From the NCBI RefSeq assembly GCF_025362455.1, contig NZ_JANYGJ010000227.1, positions 1-5,461 of the forward strand: 5,461 bases of DNA, read 5' to 3'. The notes below the pieces were generated by a model. It made no database searches, was not told where the DNA came from, and saw only the letters and a list, made by a program, of their open reading frames with translations. The stretch is from Deinococcus sp. GTDB lineage: Bacteria > Deinococcota > Deinococci > Deinococcales > Deinococcaceae. Below, piece by piece: positions 1-5,461 of this stretch (the stretch's first letter is position 1; every line of letters starts with the position of its first letter). Both the position numbers and the translations under genes were made by a program.

Positions 1-702
<702 letters not shown>

Positions 703-712
703 GAAGCCCACC

Positions 713-730
713 GTTTTTCGGTAGAAAAAC
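713..730 (+). other. Small AT-rich hairpin after rpsB
   Basis: A perfect 7-bp stem, GTTTTTC (713-719) with GAAAAAC (724-730), closes on a GGTA tetraloop 10 nt after the rpsB stop. It has no following T-run on the plus strand, so it is not a standard terminator. It may protect or end the rpsB message after processing. The pairing is seen directly; the role is a guess. Confidence 0.35.
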
Positions 731-753
731 CGAGCGGAGCGAGTAGTGGCAAG

Positions 754-824
754 AGGAGAACCAGGCGAGAATGGAGGGATGGAGCGCGGTTTGCGGAATC
801 CCGAAATGGGAGCCTGGTTCTCCT
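754..824. repeat. 13-bp perfect inverted repeat in rpsB–tsf spacer
   Basis: AGGAGAACCAGGC (754-766) is repeated in exact inverse orientation at 812-824, with a 45-base interior. A second nested pair, GGGAT (776-780) and ATCCC (798-802), can extend the fold. The transcript could therefore form a long hairpin of about 71 nt. No coding frame with family character crosses it, and no target-site duplication is visible at the edges. It may be a member of a small intergenic repeat family, as known in Deinococcus genomes, or an RNase III-type processing hairpin. The repeat is certain; its identity is not known. Confidence 0.6.
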
Positions 825-830
825 TACAGA

Positions 831-857
831 GCGTCCCCACAGTTCACGAGGGGGCGC
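831..857 (+). promoter_or_regulatory. Possible antiterminator helix before tsf
   Basis: GCGTCCCC (831-838) can pair with GGGGGCGC (850-857): seven Watson–Crick pairs plus one G·U, with an 11-nt loop. Bases 850-857 are also most of the left arm of the terminator at 850-879, so the two folds exclude each other. This is the geometry of a transcription attenuator. No ligand domain or leader peptide is evident, and in GC-rich DNA such complementarity can arise by chance. Confidence 0.3.
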
Positions 858-886
858 CGTGCTGGATACGGCGACCCCCATTTTTT
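850..886 (+). terminator. Rho-independent terminator or attenuator between rpsB and tsf
   Basis: The left arm is GGGGG plus CGCCGT (850-860), the loop is seven bases (861-867), and the right arm is ACGGCG (868-873), one bulged A, then CCCCC (875-879). Eleven GC-rich pairs are followed by A and six T (881-886). This is strong for an intrinsic terminator. It sits only 50 nt before the tsf start, so tsf must depend on read-through or on a promoter I could not identify. Confidence 0.8.
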
Positions 887-923
887 ATCTACACAGATAC
901 ATCTACACAGCTACACACAACTC
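887..923 (+). repeat. CA-rich, G-poor tsf leader with direct repeat
   Basis: ATCTACACAG occurs at 887-896 and again at 901-910, with a third partial copy CTACACAC at 911-918. Only two G residues fall in 37 bases, so the leader should be unstructured just before the Shine–Dalgarno sequence. CA-rich unpaired leaders generally favour ribosome loading; that role here is inferred. Confidence 0.55.
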
Positions 924-929
924 AGGAGG
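924..929 (+). promoter_or_regulatory. tsf ribosome binding site
   Basis: AGGAGG, a perfect Shine–Dalgarno core, lies 7 nt before ATG 937. It decides the tsf start: the in-frame upstream codon at 859 lies inside the terminator hairpin, and the 26 residues it would add do not resemble EF-Ts. Confidence 0.9.
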
Positions 930-936
930 AATCAAC

Positions 937-1737
<801 letters not shown>

Positions 1738-1746
1738 TCAATACTG

Positions 1747-1774
1747 GAGGGCGGCGCAAGTCGCCTTCTTTTTT
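1747..1774 (+). terminator. Rho-independent terminator after tsf
   Basis: GAGGGCGGC (1747-1755) pairs with GTCGCCTTC (1760-1768), nine pairs of which two are G·U. They close on a GCAA loop of the stable GNRA class, followed at once by six T (1769-1774). It starts 9 nt after the tsf stop codon. This implies that most tsf transcripts end here and that pyrH needs its own promoter. I could not find a convincing -35/-10 pair in 1775-1905. Confidence 0.88.
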
Positions 1775-1895
1775 GGACCGGTGACGGTTGGGCTGCGGCT
1801 GAGCATCCAGGTGTTCCAAAAGATCAGTCAGCAGCCGCTTAACTGTACTGCCGGGCCATGAATGGTGAACTTTACCTTGCTCACGGCTTCACTTC

Positions 1896-1900
1896 GAGGT
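1896..1900 (+). promoter_or_regulatory. pyrH ribosome binding site
   Basis: GAGGT lies 6 nt upstream of ATG 1906 (counting from its last G). It favours this start over the in-frame ATG at 1858, which has no Shine–Dalgarno sequence before it and would add 16 residues not seen in UMP kinases. Confidence 0.75.
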
Positions 1901-1905
1901 TTCCC

Positions 1906-2613
1906 ATGCACAAACGCGTTCTTCTCAAGCTGTCCGGTGAATTCCTTTCGGGCGATCAGGGCTTCGGGATCGTGCCGGAAGCCACCGACAAGCTGGCGCA
2001 CGATCTGGTGTCGGCCCTGCAAGGCACCCAAATCGAGCTGAGCATCGTCATCGGCGGCGGCAACTTCTGGCGCGGTGCGCGCAACGGCAAGGGCATGGAC
2101 CCGGCCACCGCCGACTACATCGGGATGCTGGGCACCGTCATGAACGCCATGGCGCTGCAAGATTCGATGGAGCGGGCCGGGCAGCCGACCCGCGTCATGA
2201 GCGCCATTCACATGGCCGCCGTCGCCGAGCCGTACATCCGCCGCCGGGCCATGCGTCACCTGGAAAAAGGCCGCGTGGTCATCTTCGGCGGCGGCAACGG
2301 CGCACCGTTTTTCACCACCGACACGACGGCCACGCTGCGTGCCCTGGAAATCGGCGCCGAGGTCGTGCTGTACGCTAAAAATAAAGTGGACGGCGTGTAC
2401 GACTCCGACCCGCAGGTCAACCAAGGCGCCAAACGTTACGACACCCTGACCCACATGGACGTCGTCGAGCAGCGCTTGGCCGTCATGGACGCCACGGCCA
2501 TCACCCTGTGCATGGACAAGGGCCTGCCGCTGGTGGTTTTCGATATTTTTCAGGACGGCAACCTGCGCCGCCTGTTTGCCGGTGAGCGCGTCGGCACGCT
2601 GATTACCTCGTAA
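1906..2613 (+). CDS. pyrH: Uridylate kinase (UMP kinase)
   Basis: PyrH phosphorylates UMP to UDP with ATP in the cytoplasm, the step leading to UTP and CTP. It belongs to the amino acid kinase family and is a hexamer in known bacteria. The product has 235 residues (E. coli 241). Visible motifs are VLLKLSGE (5-12, ATP site), IGGGNFWRG (49-57), ADYIGMLGTVMNAMAL (69-84, UMP site and oligomer contacts), GGGNGAPFFTTDT (128-140, UMP phosphate loop) and AKNKVDGVYDSDP (157-169, ATP site). The phosphate loop is odd: the usual TGNP reads NGAP here, at residues 131-134. The gene lies between tsf and frr, its usual place, but is separated from both by spacers of more than 140 nt. Confidence 0.97.
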   Translation: MHKRVLLKLSGEFLSGDQGFGIVPEATDKLAHDLVSALQGTQIELSIVIGGGNFWRGARNGKGMDPATADYIGMLGTVMNAMALQDSMERAGQPTRVMSAIHMAAVAEPYIRRRAMRHLEKGRVVIFGGGNGAPFFTTDTTATLRALEIGAEVVLYAKNKVDGVYDSDPQVNQGAKRYDTLTHMDVVEQRLAVMDATAITLCMDKGLPLVVFDIFQDGNLRRLFAGERVGTLITS

Positions 2614-2620
2614 CGAAGAT

Positions 2621-2663
2621 CATCGGGAGATCGGCGCAGCCAAAACCGGCATTCTGCCCGATG
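2621..2663. repeat. 7-bp inverted repeat after pyrH
   Basis: CATCGGG (2621-2627) matches CCCGATG (2657-2663) in inverse orientation with 29 bases between. No T-run follows, so it is a poor intrinsic terminator. It ends directly against the CTCTAGACT motif at 2664, so it could be a regulatory palindrome or chance. Confidence 0.3.
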
Positions 2664-2666
2664 CTC

Positions 2667-2672
2667 TAGACT
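2667..2672 (+). promoter_or_regulatory. frr: Possible -10 element of an frr promoter
   Basis: TAGACT matches the TANNNT form of a sigma-70 -10 box (4 of 6 to TATAAT). It sits within CTCTAGACT, which recurs before the SDR gene. No TTGACA-like -35 is seen 16-18 nt upstream. If used, transcription would start near 2679 and give frr–cdsA a leader of about 80 nt. Confidence 0.3.
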
Positions 2673-2710
2673 GTGCCATCTAAACCTCGCCATCAGGTCC
2701 AAGCGAGTTG

Positions 2711-2738
2711 TTCCCACAACCCACTTCCCACAACCCAC
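2711..2738 (+). repeat. Perfect 14-bp tandem repeat in frr leader
   Basis: TTCCCACAACCCAC occurs twice head to tail (2711-2724 and 2725-2738), followed by a partial third echo. From 2711 to 2748 there is no G at all, so the RNA just before the frr Shine–Dalgarno sequence should be single-stranded. This is similar in style to the CA-rich tsf leader. Confidence 0.8.
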
Positions 2739-2746
2739 AACCAATC

Positions 2747-2752
2747 AAGGAG
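2747..2752 (+). promoter_or_regulatory. frr ribosome binding site
   Basis: AAGGAG lies 9 nt before ATG 2762 and 15 nt before the next in-frame ATG at 2768. The first ATG is therefore preferred. A run of seven C (2753-2759) fills most of the spacer. Confidence 0.85.
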
Positions 2753-2761
2753 CCCCCCCTC

Positions 2762-3310
2762 ATGGACATGAAACAGATTCAAACCGAGTCGCGCTCCAAG
2801 ATGCTCAAGGCCATCGAGGCGCTGGACCAGAGCCTGTCGGTGCTGCGCACGGGCCGCGCCAACCCCGGCATTCTCAAGCGGGTGGTGGTGGACTACTACG
2901 GCACGTCCTCGCCCATCGACCAGCTCGCCAGCATCAGCACGCCCGACTCGCGCACGCTGGTGATCGCGCCCTGGGACAGAGGGGCCTTAAACCCCATCGA
3001 GAAGGCCATCCGCGACTCGGACCTGGGCCTGAACCCCAACAACAAGGGCGACACCATCTTCATCAGTTTGCCGATGCTGACCGAGGAGCGCAGGAGGGAC
3101 CTGATCAAAAACGCCCGGACCTACGCCGAGGACGCCAAGGTGGCGGTGCGCAGCCTGCGCAAGCACGCCCTGGACGACATCAAGAAGGTAGACGGCGTGG
3201 GCGAGGACGAGATCAAGCGCAGTGAAACCGAGATTCAGAAGCTGACCGACGAGTTCATCAAGCGCGTGGACGACACGGTGAGCGCCAAGGAGCAGGACAT
3301 TCTAGGGTGA
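2762..3310 (+). CDS. frr: Ribosome recycling factor
   Basis: RRF acts with EF-G to split the post-termination ribosome into subunits. The product has 182 residues (E. coli 185). Domain I helices flank a small beta domain. Visible marks are LRTGRANPGIL (28-38), VDYYGTSSPIDQLASIS (43-59), IAPWD (68-72), the conserved LGLNPNNKGDTIFISLPMLTEERR (88-111) and the long C-terminal helix region VRSLRKHALDDIKK (129-142), ending in AKEQDIL near the C terminus. The ATG at 2762 fits the Shine–Dalgarno sequence; an in-frame TTG at 2708 would only translate the CA-rich leader. Its stop codon overlaps the cdsA start, so the two are probably translationally coupled. Confidence 0.97.
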   Translation: MDMKQIQTESRSKMLKAIEALDQSLSVLRTGRANPGILKRVVVDYYGTSSPIDQLASISTPDSRTLVIAPWDRGALNPIEKAIRDSDLGLNPNNKGDTIFISLPMLTEERRRDLIKNARTYAEDAKVAVRSLRKHALDDIKKVDGVGEDEIKRSETEIQKLTDEFIKRVDDTVSAKEQDILG

Positions 3311-4203
3311 CGCTGCCGGAGGACCAGACCCCCCAGGCCACGCCAGCACCGGCCACATCGCCCCCCAGGCGGATGGAATCGCTCAGCACCCGCTTCATCA
3401 CGGCGGTGGTGGGGCTGTTGGTGGTCTCGCTGGCGGTGTATTTCGGCTGGGTCACCTTCCTGCCGTTTTTGCTGGTGGTCGGCTTCCTGTCGCTGCGCGA
3501 GTACATCCGGATGGTGGACCGCCGCGACATCGACGTGCGGCGTTGGGCGCTGTACTTTTTCGGCGCGGCCCTGCTGGTCGCCAGCGCTCCCGGCCTGGGC
3601 GCCCCCTGGGTCGGCGGCTCGTGGCGCGAGGTGGCCTTGAGCGCCGCCGTGGGCTACCTGCTGGTCGTGGAGGTCATCCGCCCCGGCGAGAGACCGCTGG
3701 AGCGCATCGTCTACAGCATCTTCGGGCTGCTGTACATCCCCTGGCTGCTGGGCTACTTTCTGATGCTGCGCTACACCCCCGACGAGGACGGCGGCCTGCT
3801 GTTCTTCGCGCTGCCGCTGCTGGCGACCTTTGCTGCCGATACCGGCGGGTATTTTTTCGGCCATTTTTTCGGGCAGCGCAAACTGGCCCCGGAAGTCAGC
3901 CCCGGCAAAACCGTCGAGGGCGCCCTGGGCGGGCTGCTGCTGAGCTTCGGCGTGGTGGTGGTGGTCACCCGTCTGGCCGACATCTGGAGCCTGCCCGACG
4001 CCTTTTTGTACGCCGTGATGGTCGCCAGCGCCTCGCAACTCGGCGACCTCAGCGAGAGTCTGCTCAAGCGTTCGCTGGGCGCCAAAGACAGCGGCACGAC
4101 CTTGCCCGGCCACGGTGGCCTGCTGGACCGCCTCGATTCGTTGCTGTTCGCCGTGCCGATCACCTACCTGTTTTTGAATATCAACGTGTTCGGAATGCGC
4201 TGA
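3307..4203 (+). CDS. cdsA: Phosphatidate cytidylyltransferase (CDP-diacylglycerol synthase)
   Basis: CdsA is an inner-membrane enzyme making CDP-diacylglycerol from CTP and phosphatidic acid, the branch point to all phospholipids. The product has 298 residues. A Pro/Thr-rich cytoplasmic N-terminus (1-22) precedes several hydrophobic segments, at about 30-63, 80-95, 108-122, 134-153, 164-180, 205-221 and 278-293. Family marks are ADTGGYFFG (177-185), SPGKTVEG (198-205), QLGDLSES (244-251) and the full signature from Ser251 to Asp277 with KR (254-255), KD (260-261), HGG (269-271) and DRLD (274-277). The GTG start at 3307 overlaps the frr TGA in GTGA. A later ATG (residue 23) is possible but has no better ribosome site. 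uppS, often between frr and cdsA, is absent. Confidence 0.96.
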   Translation: MTLPEDQTPQATPAPATSPPRRMESLSTRFITAVVGLLVVSLAVYFGWVTFLPFLLVVGFLSLREYIRMVDRRDIDVRRWALYFFGAALLVASAPGLGAPWVGGSWREVALSAAVGYLLVVEVIRPGERPLERIVYSIFGLLYIPWLLGYFLMLRYTPDEDGGLLFFALPLLATFAADTGGYFFGHFFGQRKLAPEVSPGKTVEGALGGLLLSFGVVVVVTRLADIWSLPDAFLYAVMVASASQLGDLSESLLKRSLGAKDSGTTLPGHGGLLDRLDSLLFAVPITYLFLNINVFGMR

Positions 4204-4234
4204 GCGGGCCAGGCGGTGTCAGCTAGGGGGTCAG
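4204..4234. other. Convergent gap between cdsA and mobA
   Basis: Only 31 nt separate the facing stop codons. No hairpin with a T-run is visible on either strand. GTCAGCTA occurs at 4218-4225 and 4230-4237, a 12-base period that places a second in-frame TAG behind the mobA stop. The direct repeat may be a small duplication. Confidence 0.5.
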
Positions 4235-4789
4235 CTAATCCGGCAGCTCCTCAAGCCGGTTGACGTTGTGAAACAGGTGCTCAGGCATGTCCAGCGCCGC
4301 CCACTCGACGCTGACCACCTCTAGGTGCTCCAAGAGCGCCGACATCCGCCGCTCGCCCTGGTTGAGCAACTCGGTCACGATAGGTAGTGCGCAGACGTGA
4401 TACAGCGCCGCCAGCGGCTGAGCCCGCCCGTCTGCGCTGTGCCCGACGACGGCCTGAGTGCCCGGCTGGACGAACCCGGCCAGCTTCGCCCAGAAGGCTG
4501 CTGTCAGGTGCGGCAGGTCCACCGCCGAGCACACAGCCCAGATTCCCGGTTCCAGCGCTCCCAGGCCCGCTTCCAGTCCGGCCAGCGGCCCCTCGCCGGG
4601 GCGGGTGTCAGGTACATTGCGCCAGCCGTCCAGACTGTACTTTCCGGGCGGCGCGACGATCAACCGGGGGCGGCACGCTTCCAGGCTCCCGGCGACCCGT
4701 TCCAGCAAGCTCAGCTTGCCCAGCACGGCCAGCGCCTTATCGCGCCCGAACCGCCGCGAAGCTCCGCCCGCCAGGATGATGCCTGCCAT
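4235..4789 (-). CDS. mobA: Molybdenum cofactor guanylyltransferase
   Basis: MobA transfers GMP from GTP to Mo-molybdopterin, giving the guanine dinucleotide cofactor of DMSO-reductase-family enzymes such as nitrate reductases. The product has 184 residues, near the usual 190. The nucleotide loop IILAGGASRRFGRDKAL (4-20) has the MobA pattern LAGGxSRRxGxDK; the related MocA proteins carry LAAG. Further marks are GPLAGLEAGL (67-76), VDLPHL (90-95) with the metal-binding Asp-x-Pro, RAQPLAALY (122-130) and C-terminal NVNRLEEL (175-182). The start is uncertain: ATG 4789 fits the family N-terminus, while an in-frame GTG at 4804 would add five residues. Neither has a good Shine–Dalgarno sequence. The open frame runs on to 5404, but that part is antisense to the SDR gene. 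No other Mo-cofactor gene is in the window. Confidence 0.92.
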   Translation of the reverse strand: MAGIILAGGASRRFGRDKALAVLGKLSLLERVAGSLEACRPRLIVAPPGKYSLDGWRNVPDTRPGEGPLAGLEAGLGALEPGIWAVCSAVDLPHLTAAFWAKLAGFVQPGTQAVVGHSADGRAQPLAALYHVCALPIVTELLNQGERRMSALLEHLEVVSVEWAALDMPEHLFHNVNRLEELPD

Positions 4790-4824
4790 TCCGTCCAGAT
4801 TCACGCCGCCAGTGTGGCACAGGC

Positions 4825-4830
4825 ACTCTA
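4825..4830 (-). promoter_or_regulatory. mobA: Possible -10 element for mobA
   Basis: Read on the minus strand this is TAGAGT, a TANNNT-type -10. It overlaps the plus-strand TAGACT at 4829-4834 through the palindrome TCTAGA. Transcription would begin near 4818 and leave a 5' leader of about 29 nt before ATG 4789. No -35 is evident, so this is weak. Confidence 0.25.
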
Positions 4831-4834
4831 GACT
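4829..4834 (+). promoter_or_regulatory. Probable -10 element of a leaderless SDR transcript
   Basis: TAGACT ends 6 nt before the SDR ATG at 4841, which places the expected transcription start on or next to that ATG. There is no Shine–Dalgarno sequence. Leaderless mRNAs with a TANNNT box just upstream of the start codon are common in Deinococcus. No clear -35 is found at 16-18 nt spacing, which lowers confidence. Confidence 0.45.
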
Positions 4835-4840
4835 CGGCGC

Positions 4841-5461
4841 ATGACCCTGCACAGTGCCGCACACCCGACGACCCTCATCACCGGCGCCACAGGCGGCATC
4901 GGCCAGGCCCTGGCGCACGCCTGCCGAGACCATCACCTGATCCTCCAGGGCCGTGACCGGGCCAGGCTGGACGCCCTGTGTGCCCAGTTTCCCGCTGCCA
5001 CGCCGCTGCTGCTGCATCTGGAAGCGCCCGGCACCTTCGCGGCGGCGCTGAGCGAGCTGCCGCCCGTCCACAACCTGATCCACAACGCCGGAATGGTCGA
5101 ACTCGGAGCACTGGAAGCCCAGCCACACGACCTGTGGACCCGCACGCTGGCGGTCAATCTGGTGGCGCCCGCCGAGCTGACCCGGCTGCTGCTGCCGGGC
5201 TTGCGGCAGACGCGCGGCTGTGTGGTGTTCATCAACTCCGGCGCGGGTCTGCGGGCCGACGCCCACTGGAGCAGCTACGCCGCCAGCAAGTTCGCCCTGC
5301 GCGCCCTGGCCGACAGCCTGCGGGCCGAGGAGGGCGGTCACGGCCTGCGTGTCACCAGCGTCTTTCCGGGCCGCACCGCCACCACCATGCAGGAAAAAGT
5401 CCACGCCCAGGAGAGCGCCGCCTACCAGCCGGAGCGCTTTATCCAGCCCTCCGGCCTGGCG
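4841..5461 (+). CDS. Short-chain dehydrogenase/reductase, 3'-truncated by window edge
   Basis: This is a cytoplasmic NAD(P)-dependent oxidoreductase of the classical SDR type with a Rossmann fold; the substrate cannot be told. The frame is open from ATG 4841 to the last base (207 codons), with the C-terminal part missing. Visible marks are the cofactor loop TGATGGIG (14-21), GRDR (37-40) after strand 2, NAG (82-84), structural Asn106 in AVNLVAP, catalytic Ser133 in INSGAG, YAASK (146-150) giving catalytic Tyr and Lys, and FPGRTAT (175-181). Arg38 after the second strand suggests NADPH preference. All catalytic residues are present, so it should be active. It is divergent from mobA with 51 nt between, and the start lacks a Shine–Dalgarno sequence, consistent with leaderless translation. 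The antisense frame is long but has no family character. Confidence 0.92.
   Translation, partial: MTLHSAAHPTTLITGATGGIGQALAHACRDHHLILQGRDRARLDALCAQFPAATPLLLHLEAPGTFAAALSELPPVHNLIHNAGMVELGALEAQPHDLWTRTLAVNLVAPAELTRLLLPGLRQTRGCVVFINSGAGLRADAHWSSYAASKFALRALADSLRAEEGGHGLRVTSVFPGRTATTMQEKVHAQESAAYQPERFIQPSGLA

Noticed and set aside
843..870. Possible tsf promoter with TTCACG and GATACG
   Set aside because: Matches to the -35 and -10 consensus are poor, and the -10 would lie within the terminator stem.
859..936. 26-residue N-terminal extension of EF-Ts from an upstream in-frame start
   Set aside because: It would start inside the terminator hairpin and translate the CA-rich leader, while a perfect Shine–Dalgarno sequence serves ATG 937.
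1791..1837. Alternative GGCTGC/GCAGCC and CGGCTG/CAGCCG pairings before pyrH
   Set aside because: They are short six-base stems with long loops that compete with each other. There is no T-run or known riboswitch pattern, so chance is likely in GC-rich DNA.
1828..2454. 208-codon minus-strand frame opposite pyrH
   Set aside because: His/Gly/Val-rich shadow of pyrH codon bias; no motif or ribosome site.
3235..4113. 292-codon open frame on the minus strand opposite frr and cdsA
   Set aside because: The product is Gln/His/Gly-rich with no family character. It lies fully antisense to two genes with clear motifs, as expected in GC-rich coding DNA.
3543..4226. Arg-rich 227-codon frame on the plus strand within cdsA
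   Set aside because: It is a frame-shifted shadow of cdsA: low-complexity Arg/Ala/Gly, no ribosome site, no recognisable domain.
4790..5404. Long N-terminal extension of the mobA frame, which would make a 389-residue fusion
   Set aside because: The MobA nucleotide loop begins right at ATG 4789, and the extension is antisense to the SDR gene with all its catalytic motifs.

Overview
The window is a GC-rich piece of bacterial core chromosome carrying the conserved cluster rpsB–tsf–pyrH–frr–cdsA on the plus strand. A convergent mobA and a divergent short-chain dehydrogenase/reductase (SDR) gene follow it. The gene order, the protein character (266-residue EF-Ts, acidic S2 tail) and an SDR start that looks leaderless fit Deinococcus or a close relative best. 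That assignment is inference from style and synteny, since no database search was possible.

Layout: 1-702 is the 3' part of rpsB (ribosomal protein S2, start outside the window). 703-936 is an unusually structured spacer with a 13-bp inverted repeat, a rho-independent terminator and a possible competing antiterminator helix. 937-1737 is tsf (EF-Ts). 1738-1905 is a spacer with a clean GNRA-loop terminator. 1906-2613 is pyrH (UMP kinase). 2614-2761 is a spacer with a possible promoter -10 and a G-free tandem-repeat leader. 2762-3310 is frr (ribosome recycling factor), overlapping by 4 nt cdsA at 3307-4203 (CDP-diacylglycerol synthase). 4235-4789 (minus) is mobA (molybdenum cofactor guanylyltransferase). 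4841-5461 (plus) is the 5' part of an SDR gene that runs off the window.

How the genes fit together: S2, EF-Ts and RRF serve translation (ribosome assembly, EF-Tu recycling, post-termination splitting). UMP kinase supplies UDP for RNA and CTP synthesis, and CdsA uses CTP to activate phosphatidic acid for phospholipids. The block is an old growth-linked cluster, but here it appears split by terminators after rpsB and after tsf. uppS and dxr, often found next to frr and cdsA, are missing. mobA and the SDR gene are not functionally related to the cluster and mark a synteny junction just past cdsA.

I see no mobile element, CRISPR array, tRNA or rRNA, and no clearly new multi-gene system. The most interesting signals are non-coding: the rpsB–tsf spacer with its attenuator-like layout, two CA-rich G-poor repeat leaders, and a nine-base motif that recurs at two putative start regions.
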